This document shows, one piece after another, positions 27,783 to 36,902 of a stretch of DNA of 64,000 nucleotides. Under the pieces are notes generated by a model, which was not told the origin of the DNA, ran no database searches, and saw only the letters and a program-made list of their open reading frames with translations. Source of the DNA: Maricaulis sp047308265 (lineage in GTDB: Bacteria; Pseudomonadota; Alphaproteobacteria; Caulobacterales; Maricaulaceae). The translations under genes and the position numbers were made by a program. Numbering within the stretch: position 1 is the first letter of the stretch; every line of letters starts with the position of its first letter. The stretch spans positions 62,001 to 126,000 of the forward strand of contig NZ_JBKQWY010000001.1 in NCBI RefSeq assembly GCF_047308265.1. The letters are read 5' to 3'.

Positions 27783-28334
27783 TCAAAACTCCCGCGCCTC
27801 ACAGCGCAGGCCCTGCCGCAGTTCATCCGCCGCTTCAACAGTCACACCGCCAGCGAGAACCTGGCGAAACAGCAAAACGCCGCGCCGTGTTGGAGACCCG
27901 ATCACGAGGTCCATACCGTCCAGATCATAGCCGGGCACGGTGTGCCAGGTCGGTGGGTAAACAAAGATCTCGGTTGTCTCGCCCACCTGAACATCACGCA
28001 TATTGATCGTCTCGAAATTATTCGTGCGGGCATCAAAAAAGCTGACGGACGCATAGCGCTCCGGATCGAGCGGCGGCACTGTCACATTCAACGGCCCTTC
28101 CGCCAGATCATACAGACAGGCCGAATAGAGAATATCCGGGCTGGGACGCACCACATTGCGCGAGCTCTCGTCCACGCGGGGCACATGCCCGACCTGGTTC
28201 GCCCCGCCGCCCAGCGTGTCAAACGCCTCCATGGCCTGGCCCATGATCACGCCCGGAAGGGCGTGCAGAACCAGATAAAACCCGGCAATACCACCCACGA
28301 GGAGTGCAATGACAGGGCCGATCCAGCGGGTCAT
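27783..28334 (-). CDS. DUF1254 domain protein
   Basis: The 183-residue protein has an N-terminal membrane anchor (IGPVIALLVGGIAGFYLVLH) and a DUF1254-like domain (NVVRPSPDILYSACLYDLAE, YASVSFFDARTNNFETINM). In many bacteria DUF1254 and DUF1214 occur in one polypeptide; here they are split between two overlapping genes. The product should face the periplasm. Function is unknown. Confidence 0.82.
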   Translation of the reverse strand: MTRWIGPVIALLVGGIAGFYLVLHALPGVIMGQAMEAFDTLGGGANQVGHVPRVDESSRNVVRPSPDILYSACLYDLAEGPLNVTVPPLDPERYASVSFFDARTNNFETINMRDVQVGETTEIFVYPPTWHTVPGYDLDGMDLVIGSPTRRGVLLFRQVLAGGVTVEAADELRQGLRCEAREF

Positions 28335-28903
28335 GACTCATCTCCACAGCCCAGCCGGTTGATACGCGGCAGCGTCGCCGTGCGCGGGTCCATGGCGATG
28401 GTCTCGTCCGGCAGATAGAGGCGCAGGGTCAGGTTAAAAGCGCCACCATTGCGGGTCGACAGGCCGTTTTCGGCCGACGGATGACCCACCGCGACAACGC
28501 CGCGTCCATTATCGGACCAGACCATAGTGTCCGCATGCACGGAATGTGCGTCCTCACCATTCACAGCCAGGAAATCGTCCTGGGCATAGACGGTGAGGCT
28601 CCACCAATAGGCTGCCGGAGCCTCGTCAAAGACCACGTCGTAACGACAGGCCTCGTCCAGTGCGTCGCCGTGACTGTCTTGGTCAGCACTGAAATAAACG
28701 GTCTCACTGCGGTTCAGGGCCAGCAGGCCTTTTCGCGCAATGATGGCGCGTACGGTGGCCGGCGCATCGGGCGCTCCGATATGTAGATTGGTCCGCCAGG
28801 GGCCGATGGCGATACCGCCCAGATCCATCGGACCGAGTACGGCTGTGATCGCGACCAGCCCTCCCAGAGCGAGACCGGCCACACCAAAAACAAAGGAGCG
28901 CAT
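28331..28903 (-). CDS. DUF1214 domain protein
   Basis: From the ATG at 28903 the product is 190 residues with an N-terminal membrane anchor, then RSETVYFSADQDSHGDALD, YWWSLTVYAQDDFLAVN and a C-terminal NLTLRLYLPDE, the DUF1214 pattern. Its stop overlaps the start of the DUF1254 gene by four bases, so the two proteins are probably made together and may act as a complex in the periplasm. ATGs at 28909 and 28945 are alternative starts. Confidence 0.8.
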   Translation of the reverse strand: MRSFVFGVAGLALGGLVAITAVLGPMDLGGIAIGPWRTNLHIGAPDAPATVRAIIARKGLLALNRSETVYFSADQDSHGDALDEACRYDVVFDEAPAAYWWSLTVYAQDDFLAVNGEDAHSVHADTMVWSDNGRGVVAVGHPSAENGLSTRNGGAFNLTLRLYLPDETIAMDPRTATLPRINRLGCGDES

Positions 28904-28945
28904 GATCATACCGGGCACGCTAGCCGGGATTGGCCCGCCCGACAA

Positions 28946-29140
28946 TCAGTGACGTGTGGCTTCCAGACCAGCGCCGATGGCCAGTCCCAGACCCAGGCCG
29001 AAAATGCCAGCCAGGACAAGTTCGCCTGTCATGGCCCAAAGGAAGAGAAAAAGAGCGACACCGCCGCCAAGGCCGGCCAGAAAACCGGCCCGGGGCGTAC
29101 CCTTGGGGGGCTGGACAGGGTCTTGCGGGGCATCGCTCAT
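28946..29140 (-). CDS. Small two-span membrane protein
   Basis: The 64-residue protein has a proline-rich N-terminus and two adjacent hydrophobic helices (GFLAGLGGGVALFLFLWAM and VLAGIFGLGLGLAIGAG) joined by a short acidic turn. I recognise no family. It lies just upstream of the DUF1214/DUF1254 pair on the same strand and could be their membrane partner. An ATG at 29149 is also in frame. Confidence 0.6.
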   Translation of the reverse strand: MSDAPQDPVQPPKGTPRAGFLAGLGGGVALFLFLWAMTGELVLAGIFGLGLGLAIGAGLEATRH

Positions 29141-29150
29141 AGCCACCATT

Positions 29151-29185
29151 AAAAACGGGCCCAGCTTGAAGGAAGCTGAGCCCGT
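29151..29185 (-). terminator. Terminator after the metallo-hydrolase gene
   Basis: A 13-position stem with one mismatch (29155-29167 with 29173-29185) and a five-base loop is followed on the minus strand by TTTTTA. It separates the metallo-hydrolase gene from the small membrane protein and DUF pair. Confidence 0.85.
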
Positions 29186-29226
29186 CGTGAATTCGCGGCA
29201 AGAAATCTCACGCGCTGTGTGAACGC

Positions 29227-30117
29227 TTATTCGAAACTCCGCTCACCGCCTGTGGCCGCATTATAGAGTGTCTGCACCATTCGGTCGGTGGTGATGAAAC
29301 CCCAATTCCAGGTCTCGTGAAGGTCCGCCAGCGGCTCGGCTTGCCGGACAGCGTCGAGATCCGCGCCCCCTTCAACCAGGGTCGCCACACGGAACTGGGC
29401 TTCGCGCAACATGGCAATCGAGGCCTCGACCTCGGCGCGGGTGGAGAGTGGACCATGCCCGGGGATGATGCGGGTTTCATCGCCCGCCATTTCCGCGATG
29501 CGCTCCATGGCCGAGATGTAACCCTCGACCGTGCCGCCTGCCGAGATATCGATGAAGGGATACAGGCCCGAGAACATGATATCGCCGGTATGGATGACGT
29601 CCGACTCGCGGAAATAGACGATCGCATCTCCATCTGTATGCGCGTGGGGCACATGCACGACTTCAACGGTCTGCCCGTTCATGTGAAAGGTCAGATCATC
29701 TCCAAAGGTCAGGATCGGCAGCACAGCCGGATCCTGTGTCCACGCATCCTCGGCCGCCTCCAGGCGCGTGCGGATATTATGGTGCGCCGCGACCGTAGTG
29801 CCCTGACTGGCAAAATGCGCATTGCCGCCCGTATGATCCCCGTGCCAGTGGGTATTCACAATAAAGCGCGGTGCGCCGGTTCCGCTGATTTCGACCACAG
29901 CGCCCTCGATCAAAGACCCGGTATTGGGCAGCTGGTCGTCAATCATCACCACACCGTCATCTCCGGCCAGAACAGCCAGATTACCGGCAATTCCGGTGGA
30001 CAACATATAAAGACCGTCGCCCAGATCGGTTGTTTCCACCGTCGGACCGTCCTGGATGATGCTTGTATTGGCGGCCAGCAAGGCTGCCGCACTCGTGATG
30101 GCAAGACTGATGCTCAT
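29227..30117 (-). CDS. Exported metallo-beta-lactamase-fold hydrolase
   Basis: From the ATG at 30117 (GAGGGGAC upstream) the product is 296 residues with a hydrophobic signal segment. THWHGDHTGG supplies the zinc ligands; VPHAHTDGDAIVYF, HTGDIMF and IIPGHGPLS complete the dinuclear site of the MBL superfamily. Resemblance is to broad periplasmic MBL hydrolases rather than to a defined antibiotic beta-lactamase. The substrate is unknown. Confidence 0.88.
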   Translation of the reverse strand: MSISLAITSAAALLAANTSIIQDGPTVETTDLGDGLYMLSTGIAGNLAVLAGDDGVVMIDDQLPNTGSLIEGAVVEISGTGAPRFIVNTHWHGDHTGGNAHFASQGTTVAAHHNIRTRLEAAEDAWTQDPAVLPILTFGDDLTFHMNGQTVEVVHVPHAHTDGDAIVYFRESDVIHTGDIMFSGLYPFIDISAGGTVEGYISAMERIAEMAGDETRIIPGHGPLSTRAEVEASIAMLREAQFRVATLVEGGADLDAVRQAEPLADLHETWNWGFITTDRMVQTLYNAATGGERSFE

Positions 30118-30283
30118 CTTGTCCCCTCTGCTATCTGCTCCCAAAGGGAGCCCTCTTCCGCGACGCAATATAGGGAGGGTGTCAGCCGGTTTCACCACAC
30201 AGACCGGTGATCCGTCCGAGAGCGTGGCAAATTTACCGGCCCTTTACCGTTGCAGGCCAGAGAATCCAAAGAAGGAGTCTATC

Positions 30284-30880
30284 ATGCGTCATCTGGTTCT
30301 TGCCCTGCTTGCCACCATAATGGCCGGCCTTGGCCCGTCTGCGCTCGCACAAGGTGACCGCGCAACCGGGGGGCAGCCCGACACGCCGAGCGGCCTGCCA
30401 GTCCCGCGGTTTGTCAGCCTGAAATCGGATGTCACCAATGGCCGGGTTGGCCCGAGCCAGGCGCACCCGATTGCCTGGCGGTATGTTCGCGCGGGCCTGC
30501 CGATGGAAGTCATTGCCGAAACGCGCCAATGGCGCCGCGTCCGGGACCCGGAAGGCGAGGTTGTCTGGATGCACCGCGTGGTCCTGTCCAGCCGCCGTTC
30601 GGTCTATGCGCTGGAGGAGACCCCGCTGCACGCCCGTGCGGCCCAGGACAGCCCGGTGGAAGCCATTGCGGATGCGGGCGTGGTTCTGTCTCTCGAGCGC
30701 TGTCGGTCTGGCTGGTGCCGTGTGGAAGCCAATGGACGCCGTGGCTGGGCGCCTGCCAGCCTGCTCTGGGGGGTCTACCCGCACGAGCGTGACGGGTCCC
30801 TGCCTGCCGAGAGCGGGCTTTCCCCTAACGGCAGCTCCGCCTTGAGCGCGCCTGCGCCCCATGATACCGCTCTGCGCTAA
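30284..30880 (+). CDS. Exported SH3-like domain protein
   Basis: The 198-residue protein has a signal peptide (MRHLVLALLATIMAGLG, cleavage near ALA-QGD) and two bacterial SH3-like repeats: FVSLKSDVTNGRVGPSQAH to VVWMHRVVL, then PLHARAAQDSPVEAIADAG to RRGWAPASLLWGVYP. Such domains bind peptidoglycan or protein partners in the periplasm; this one has no catalytic domain. GAAGGAG precedes the ATG. It lies upstream of fabA but probably forms its own unit. Confidence 0.85.
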   Translation: MRHLVLALLATIMAGLGPSALAQGDRATGGQPDTPSGLPVPRFVSLKSDVTNGRVGPSQAHPIAWRYVRAGLPMEVIAETRQWRRVRDPEGEVVWMHRVVLSSRRSVYALEETPLHARAAQDSPVEAIADAGVVLSLERCRSGWCRVEANGRRGWAPASLLWGVYPHERDGSLPAESGLSPNGSSALSAPAPHDTALR

Positions 30881-30972
30881 GACGTCCGGATAAACCTATC
30901 ACGGATCCCTGAAAGTCCTGCGCGTGCCGCAGCAGACCTGGTGTTTTACCAGGCCAGACATGACCGGTATAC

Positions 30973-31491
30973 ATGACTGAACGTCCCTCTTCCTACGGAT
31001 TTGACGAACTGATCGCCTCTGGCGAAGGCAAGCTCCACGGCCCCGACATGGCCCAGCTCCCTGCGCCGCCGATGCTGATGTTCGACCGCATCACCCAGAT
31101 CAATGATGATGGCGGTGAGTATGGCAAAGGGCAGATTGTCGCCGAGCTGGATATCAAGAAGGACCTCTGGTTCTTTGATTGCCACTTCAAGGGCGATCCG
31201 GTGATGCCGGGCTGTCTGGGACTGGACGCCATGTGGCAGCTGTGCGGCTTCTTCATGTGCTGGCTGGGCGAGAAGGGCAAGGGACGCGCCTTGGGCGTGG
31301 GCGAGGTGAAGTTCACCGGTCAGATCACCCAGGACGTCAAACACGTCAAATACATCATCGACCTTAAACGCGTCATTCGCCGCCGCCTGATCATGTCGAT
31401 CGGCGATGGCCGGGTGGAAGCTGACGGCAAGACTATCTATACCGCAAAAGATCTTCGCGTCGGCCTCTTCAAACCCGAAGAAATGGCCTGA
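30973..31491 (+). CDS. fabA: 3-hydroxydecanoyl-ACP dehydratase/isomerase FabA
   Basis: The 172-residue hot-dog-fold enzyme contains FDCHFKGDPVMPGCLG-type sequence (here WFFDCHFKGDPVMPGCLGLD) with the catalytic histidine and, twelve residues later, the aspartate. It dehydrates and isomerises the C10 intermediate, committing carbon to unsaturated fatty acids with FabB. fabB follows after 26 bases and then fabI, a typical alphaproteobacterial operon. Confidence 0.97.
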   Translation: MTERPSSYGFDELIASGEGKLHGPDMAQLPAPPMLMFDRITQINDDGGEYGKGQIVAELDIKKDLWFFDCHFKGDPVMPGCLGLDAMWQLCGFFMCWLGEKGKGRALGVGEVKFTGQITQDVKHVKYIIDLKRVIRRRLIMSIGDGRVEADGKTIYTAKDLRVGLFKPEEMA

Positions 31492-31517
31492 TCGCACGCT
31501 TTCTGGGAGGAACCCGC

Positions 31518-32732
31518 ATGCGCCGAGTAGTCGTCACCGGTCTGGGGGTGATTTCCCCGATCGGCAATAATGCTGATGAAGTCACCCAGTCCCTCAAAGT
31601 GGGCAAGAGTGGCATTGGCCGTATGGAAGAATTTGCGGCCCATGGCTTCAAATGCCAGGTCGGCGGCAAGCCTGACATTGATCCCGCCGCCCATGTGGAC
31701 AAGCGTGTCTACCGCTTCATGTCCGAAGGCGCCGGCTGGAACTATATGGCCATGGAACAGGCCATTGCCGATGCAGGACTGCCGGACGAGGATATCTCCA
31801 ATATCCGCACCGGCATCATCATGGGCTCAGGCGGTCCGTCTGCCGGCACGATTGTCAATGCGGCTGATGTGACCCGTGAAAAGGGTCCCCGGCGCATTGG
31901 TCCGTTTGCCGTGCCCAAAGCGATGAGCTCGACTGCATCGGCCACGCTGGCCACGCCGTTCAAGATCCTGGGTGTGAACTATTCCATCACCTCGGCCTGC
32001 ACGACCTCGCTGCACTGTATCGGCGCAGCGGCCGAGCAGATTCAGTGGGGCAAGCAGGATGTGATGTTCGCGGGCGGTTGCGAGGAGATCCATTGGGCCC
32101 TCTCCAACCTGTTCGATGCCATGGGCGCGATGTCCACCAAATATAACGACACGCCGCAACAGGCATCACGTGCCTTTGACAAGGATCGCGACGGGTTTGT
32201 CGGAGGCGCCGGTGCCGGCGTGGTGATCCTGGAAGAGTATGAGCGCGCCAAAAAGCGCGGTGCTCCGATTATCGCGGAAATCACTGGCTATGGCGCCACC
32301 TCTGACGGTTATGACATGGTGGCACCGTCCGGCGAGGGTGCCGTTCGCTCGATGAAGCTGGCCATGGAGACCGTGGACACTCCGATCGACTATCTCAATC
32401 CCCATGCCACGGCGACGCCGGTCGGCGATATCCGCGAAATGGAAGCCGTCAAAGAGGTCTTCGGCGATGCCGGTCCGGCCATCTCCGGCACCAAATCCAT
32501 GACCGGACACGCTCTGGGCGCCGCAGGCGTGCACGAAGCCATTTACACGCTCTTGATGATGAAGAACGGCTTTATCGCGCCGTCGATCAATGTCTTCGAG
32601 ATGGATCCGGAGATTGCCGCACTCAATCTCGACATCGTCACTGAAACCCGTGAGGCGGACATCAAGACCGCCATGTCCAACAGCTTTGGTTTCGGCGGTA
32701 CCAACGGCACCGTCGTCTTCTCCAAGGTCTGA
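31518..32732 (+). CDS. fabB: 3-oxoacyl-ACP synthase I FabB
   Basis: The 404-residue condensing enzyme starts MRRVVVTGLGVISPIGNN and has the Cys-His-His triad: SACTTSLHC (near residue 162), NPHATATPVGD (near 294) and TGHALGAAG (near 329). It elongates the cis-unsaturated acyl-ACP made by FabA. GGGAGGA before the ATG is a good ribosome binding site. Confidence 0.97.
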   Translation: MRRVVVTGLGVISPIGNNADEVTQSLKVGKSGIGRMEEFAAHGFKCQVGGKPDIDPAAHVDKRVYRFMSEGAGWNYMAMEQAIADAGLPDEDISNIRTGIIMGSGGPSAGTIVNAADVTREKGPRRIGPFAVPKAMSSTASATLATPFKILGVNYSITSACTTSLHCIGAAAEQIQWGKQDVMFAGGCEEIHWALSNLFDAMGAMSTKYNDTPQQASRAFDKDRDGFVGGAGAGVVILEEYERAKKRGAPIIAEITGYGATSDGYDMVAPSGEGAVRSMKLAMETVDTPIDYLNPHATATPVGDIREMEAVKEVFGDAGPAISGTKSMTGHALGAAGVHEAIYTLLMMKNGFIAPSINVFEMDPEIAALNLDIVTETREADIKTAMSNSFGFGGTNGTVVFSKV

Positions 32733-32755
32733 TCTGACGCAAGAGGAGACTTGCA

Positions 32756-33571
32756 ATGTCTGATACCGTTTTCCCGACCGGCGAGCTGATGAAAGGCAAG
32801 CGCGGTCTTGTCATGGGCGTGGCCAACAAGAACTCCATCGCCTGGGGTATCGCTCAGCAATTGGCGGCCCAGGGCGCCGAGCTGGCCTTCTCCTATCAGG
32901 GTGAAGCGCTTGAAAAACGCGTCCGCCCGCTGGTTGAGAGCCTGGGCAGCGAACCCTTCATGCTTTCCGCTGACGTGACCGATGACGAATCCATGGATGC
33001 CTGTTTCAAGGCCCTGGAAGACAAGTGGGGCACGATCGACTTCCTCGTCCACGCCATCGCCTTTGCCGGCAAGGACGAGCTGGTGGGATCGTTCACGGAA
33101 AACACCACGCGTGAAGGCTGGCGTCGCGCCATGGAAATCTCCGCCTTCTCCTTCGTGGATGCCGGCAAGCGCGCCTCGCGCCTGATGCCCAATGGCGGCT
33201 CCCTCGTCACGCTCACCTATCTGGGCGCAGAACGGGTCGTGCCCTCCTATAACGTGATGGGTGTCGCCAAAGCGGCACTGGAAGCATCCACGCGCTATAT
33301 GGCTCGCGATCTCGGCCCGAGCGGTATCCGCGTGAATGCGCTGTCCGCCGGCCCGATGCGGACCCTGGCCATGGCCGGCATTTCCGGTGGCAAGTCTCTG
33401 ATGAAGACCGGTCGTGAATGGTCGATGATGAAAGAAGATACCCGCATGGAAGGCGTCGCGGGCGCCGCGCTGTATCTCCTGTCTGATCTCGGCCATTCCT
33501 GTACGGGCGAGACCCTTCATGTCGATGCCGGCTTCCACGCCGTGGCGGTTCCGGACATTGATGAGGACTAA
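32756..33571 (+). CDS. fabI: Enoyl-ACP reductase FabI (NADH)
   Basis: The 271-residue SDR-type enzyme has GVANKNSIAWGIAQ for cofactor binding and YNVMGVAKAALE containing the Tyr-x6-Lys active site, typical of FabI. It performs the last reduction of each elongation cycle. It follows fabB after 23 bases with AGAGGAG upstream, and a strong terminator ends the operon. Confidence 0.96.
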   Translation: MSDTVFPTGELMKGKRGLVMGVANKNSIAWGIAQQLAAQGAELAFSYQGEALEKRVRPLVESLGSEPFMLSADVTDDESMDACFKALEDKWGTIDFLVHAIAFAGKDELVGSFTENTTREGWRRAMEISAFSFVDAGKRASRLMPNGGSLVTLTYLGAERVVPSYNVMGVAKAALEASTRYMARDLGPSGIRVNALSAGPMRTLAMAGISGGKSLMKTGREWSMMKEDTRMEGVAGAALYLLSDLGHSCTGETLHVDAGFHAVAVPDIDED

Positions 33572-33599
33572 TAATCCCTAAAATTGTTACGCGTACTGA

Positions 33600-33630
33600 A
33601 GCGGGCCGGTAACACCGGCCCGCTTTGTTG
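33600..33630 (+). terminator. Terminator of the fabA-fabB-fabI operon
   Basis: A perfect eleven-base-pair stem (33600-33610 with 33614-33624) and AAC loop is followed by TTGTTG, about 30 bases after the fabI stop. Confidence 0.85.
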
Positions 33631-33732
33631 TGTCAGACTGATGATTTCTGCTTGTACCGACTCACCTGCCCCGCTACAGCCGCAGGGAGGGGCCGCTTAA
33701 ATATTTGAATATTTGAGACAAAGGGACAGGAC

Positions 33733-35307
33733 ATGAAATCAATCTTGCTCGCCGGCAGCGTTTTCACGCTGGCCACCACTATTGTGGGCGCACCGGCGAT
33801 GGCCGATGACCACGCCACAGCAGACGACCGGATTTCCGCACTGGAAGAACGGATTGAACAGCTCGAGGCAACCAATCAACAGTTGTTGCGGTATCTGGAA
33901 ACACTGACCGCTCAACAAGCTTCAGCTCAACCGGTTGAAAACACCGCGACATCCGCACCCGCCACTGCCCAACACACGGCCACGGGCAATGATAGCATTG
34001 AGCGTGTGGTCCATCATGGCGGTGAACATGACGGCCATCATGCCCGGCATCAGGCCGAATATGCAGAGCGTTTTGTCGGTCTCAATTCCACCTATTCCTA
34101 CCAGGTGTTGGATCACGCCGAGAACTCCAACATGCGCCAGATCATCCAGCTGGAAGCCATTCGCGATGGCGAGCTGGACAATCGTGTCACCCTGGGCGGC
34201 GCCATCACAGCCATTGCCAACTACCAGACCACAAATTCGGACAGCAAGTTCAGCTGGCTGACCCGAAATCCCACATCGGCCAACCAGATCGGCGACGAAG
34301 TCTCCGAAATTGTGGTTCATTCCGCTCAGCTGCAAACGACCGCCCGGTTTACCAACAACATCACGGGATTTGTCGAACTGCTCTATAATCCCGAGCAGAG
34401 CTTTGGCTCCGGCACGATTACCGGTCTCAACCGTAATCAGGTCCAGGTCCGGCGGGCCTATGTGCTGTGGGGCGATCTCGAGTCCACACCCTGGTATGCC
34501 GCAATCGGCAAGATGGACACGCCATTCGGCCTCAATGACACCGTAAGCCCGTTCACCAATTCCACCGTCTGGCACTCCTTCGCCGGCCTCGCCTATGGTG
34601 GCATGGTGGGATACTACAAAGACGGACTTCATGTGCGCGGCATGGCGATCCAGGGTGGCTCGCAGTTCCGCGCGGCTAACACGCCCGTGGAGGGCACGAA
34701 TGTGCCATCCCGCGTCAATAATTTCGCGCTGGACGCCAATTACTCCGGCACATTCGGTGATCGCAATACATTCCTGGTGGGTGCCAGCTATCAGCATGGC
34801 AGCCCCTATTGCCAGGAGTATCCGATCTTCCATTTCAATCCGTGTGACGACAATAACCCGGCCTATTCTGTCTATAGTCGGGTCGATCTGGGCGATCTGC
34901 GATTGATCGGCGAATATGCCCGCACGACCAATGAGTGGCCAGGCACCCAGGTACCGGACCCGACCAATCCGCTGTCTGTCTTTGAGGCAGAAGAGACCAC
35001 ATCCTGGGGCTTTGGCGGTCGCTACGCGTTTGATATTGGCCAGGACTCACCACTTTACGTCTCCGGTGAGTTCTCCACCTTTATCGCAGGCGATGACGGC
35101 GCACCCTGGGAACGCCAGAACCAGTGGGTCCTGGGCGGTTCCTATTTCATCACGCCAAGCGTGAATATCTTTGGCGAACTGATCCGAGCCGAAGGTTTTG
35201 CCCCGCTCAACTTCCTGACCGGCGGCAATTTCCCCGATGGTTCCACCTGGTCCGAGCGAGACGCCCAGACCGATGTGGTCAATTTCGGGATCCAGGCCGC
35301 CTTCTAG
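33733..35307 (+). CDS. LbtU-like outer membrane porin with N-terminal coiled coil
   Basis: The 524-residue protein has a signal peptide (cleavage near AMA-DDH), a short coiled coil (residues about 33-62, ALEERIEQLEATNQQLL), a histidine-rich linker (VVHHGGEHDGHHARHQ) and a beta-barrel region with alternating aromatic strands ending in VNFGIQAAF, terminal Phe included. The layout resembles the LbtU/porin family, which in Legionella imports legiobactin. Siderophore transport here is only a family-level guess. It is monocistronic. Confidence 0.78.
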   Translation: MKSILLAGSVFTLATTIVGAPAMADDHATADDRISALEERIEQLEATNQQLLRYLETLTAQQASAQPVENTATSAPATAQHTATGNDSIERVVHHGGEHDGHHARHQAEYAERFVGLNSTYSYQVLDHAENSNMRQIIQLEAIRDGELDNRVTLGGAITAIANYQTTNSDSKFSWLTRNPTSANQIGDEVSEIVVHSAQLQTTARFTNNITGFVELLYNPEQSFGSGTITGLNRNQVQVRRAYVLWGDLESTPWYAAIGKMDTPFGLNDTVSPFTNSTVWHSFAGLAYGGMVGYYKDGLHVRGMAIQGGSQFRAANTPVEGTNVPSRVNNFALDANYSGTFGDRNTFLVGASYQHGSPYCQEYPIFHFNPCDDNNPAYSVYSRVDLGDLRLIGEYARTTNEWPGTQVPDPTNPLSVFEAEETTSWGFGGRYAFDIGQDSPLYVSGEFSTFIAGDDGAPWERQNQWVLGGSYFITPSVNIFGELIRAEGFAPLNFLTGGNFPDGSTWSERDAQTDVVNFGIQAAF

Positions 35308-35331
35308 GCCATCGACCCTGTTCAGATGAAC

Positions 35332-35365
35332 ACCCCGCCGGAGAGCGCTCCGGCGGGGTTTGTTT
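35332..35365 (+). terminator. Terminator of the porin gene
   Basis: A perfect twelve-base-pair stem (35332-35343 with 35348-35359) is followed by TTGTTTAT. The stem and loop are the same sequence as the terminator near 36.9 kb. Confidence 0.9.
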
Positions 35366-35376
35366 ATGGGCCAATA

Positions 35377-35853
35377 TCAGGACGTTTCCGGATCAGGTGC
35401 CCGGTGCGCGTGCCCCTGACCGGTGTCCAGAAAAGCCTTGAGGCTGGAGACGAAGAACTGGTCCCATCCGGCTTCACAGATTTCGTAACAGAGCAATTGC
35501 GGGTTCAGTCCCTGGTGTTCAAAGCGGATCTCACTGCCCTGAGCGGCCGATTCAATCCACCAGACCAGGCGTGTTTCGAGCCATTCTGTCTCGATCTCCG
35601 CAGGCTGGCCCTCATGCTGGTGGAGCGCATCAACACAGACCAGCTCGACCCGCTTGCCCGGTTCAAGAATAACGGCCTCGAATGTCCAATAGGATCGTCC
35701 GGGCGGGAAAGTGAACCTGGCACGGTCGCCAACCCTCGAGATCGGCTTGTCCGGCTTTGTCCACCAGTCCTCGAACCCCGCGGTCAGCGCGCGGAAGACC
35801 TCCTCCGGTGAAGCGGAAACTGTAAGTGTTCGGGTGTAATTGGGTTGTGACAT
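35377..35853 (-). CDS. SRPBCC (AHSA1-like) domain protein
   Basis: The 158-residue protein is a single START/AHSA1 fold: YTRTLTVSASPEEVFRALT, then DWWTKPDKPISRVGDRARFTF and a C-terminal helix GWDQFFVSSLKAFLDTG. These domains bind hydrophobic ligands. It sits directly downstream of a glutathione S-transferase gene on the same strand with a gap of about 20 bases, so the two may be co-transcribed. Confidence 0.85.
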   Translation of the reverse strand: MSQPNYTRTLTVSASPEEVFRALTAGFEDWWTKPDKPISRVGDRARFTFPPGRSYWTFEAVILEPGKRVELVCVDALHQHEGQPAEIETEWLETRLVWWIESAAQGSEIRFEHQGLNPQLLCYEICEAGWDQFFVSSLKAFLDTGQGHAHRAPDPETS

Positions 35854-35872
35854 GTCAGAAATCTTCCTGGTC

Positions 35873-36556
35873 TCAAGCAGCCCAGTGGGGCGGCATGGTC
35901 TGCATCACGCCGGCATCTCCATGGAGCCGGTCCTTCCAGTCAGACAGGTGCGGATAACGGCTTAGTTGTGCGTCGAAGCCCAGCGCAGTCATGCGGATCG
36001 GCTTGGTGTCGCAGCCACGCTGAACCAGCCGGATTTCCGGGAAGGCAACAGCATCGGCCGCACCGGGCCTTTCCCCACCCAAGTAACGCCGCCCGTCCGC
36101 CAATATCTCCTCGAGATAGCTGAATTCCGCATGGACCAGCGCCGCGGCGTCCTCGAACTCCTTGTTTTCCGGAGTTCCTCGATCGGCCACCGCGTCGACC
36201 GAGGAGAATACGCGAGACAGGAGGGCATGATTGCCGTCACGCAGATAGTCACAACACTCCATGACGATCTGCCAACTTTGCGCAGCGTCGTCGGTGGTCG
36301 TGCCAAAGAGCGGTCGCTCAGGATATTGCCGGTCCAGCCAGGCCAGAATGGCGATGGAATCCCGGATCACACCCTGTTCGGTCGCCAGAACCGGAGTTTT
36401 CGCCCGAGGGTTCAAAGCCAGGAAGTCTGGTTTGTGATGGTCCTTGTCGGAGGCGCTGAGGTATTTCACGTCAGCGGACAGACCCTTGAAAACGAGGCCG
36501 AGGTGAACGCGCCAACCCCTCGGCGCACCGCTGAATGTATACAGTGTAAGAGGCAT
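35873..36556 (-). CDS. Glutathione S-transferase family protein
   Basis: The 227-residue protein has an N-terminal thioredoxin-like GST domain (LYTFSGAPRGWRVHLGLVFK, then PRAKTPVLATEQGVIRDSIA) with the usual Pro-Val and Glu/Asp-Ser glutathione-binding pattern, and a helical C-terminal domain. It probably conjugates or reduces electrophiles. It is divergent from a decayed HxlR-type regulator gene that may once have controlled it. Confidence 0.9.
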   Translation of the reverse strand: MPLTLYTFSGAPRGWRVHLGLVFKGLSADVKYLSASDKDHHKPDFLALNPRAKTPVLATEQGVIRDSIAILAWLDRQYPERPLFGTTTDDAAQSWQIVMECCDYLRDGNHALLSRVFSSVDAVADRGTPENKEFEDAAALVHAEFSYLEEILADGRRYLGGERPGAADAVAFPEIRLVQRGCDTKPIRMTALGFDAQLSRYPHLSDWKDRLHGDAGVMQTMPPHWAA

Positions 36557-36668
36557 TTTTCACTCCAATCAACTGATCTAGAGCTAATGCTTCATGGTCT
36601 GTTACAACAAGTAGGCAGAATTATCGTATATAGTATCGAAAACGGGACTATTGTAGTTATAGCTGGTG

Positions 36669-36902
36669 ATGACAGCAGAAGTTTCTTCTCGATCCACTCT
36701 CATTGAGCCCCAGGATGAAGCTGAGCTGTGCCCGATGCCGGACATTGCCCGGCTGATCGGAGGCACGCGGACACCCATCATCCTACGGGTCCTGATCTAC
36801 CGCGGCACCAAGCGCCTTCACGAGGTCCGCCGAACAGTCGGTAATATCTCCAGACCATGCCGACCCAATAGCCGCGCTCACTGGAGATGAACGGTCGCGC
36901 AA
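36669..36902 (+). pseudogene. Decayed HxlR family transcriptional regulator
   Basis: The first frame encodes CPMPDIARLIGGTRTPIILR, then VLIYRGTKRLHEVRRTVGNIS, the start of an HxlR winged-helix domain. After residue IS near 36851 the matching sequence continues in another frame as QTMPTQ, stop, PRSLEMNGR, which fits the family's TQQLRxLExDG segment. So there is one frameshift plus an in-frame TAG, and the C-terminal half is missing before the hairpin at 36.9 kb. It lies opposite the GST gene, the usual place of an HxlR regulator. No other gene is visible in the 36557-36958 gap. Confidence 0.75.

Noticed and set aside
30937..30953. Hairpin CCTGGT/ACCAGG just upstream of fabA
   Set aside because: Six base pairs only; position is suggestive of an operator or translational control, but nothing else supports it.
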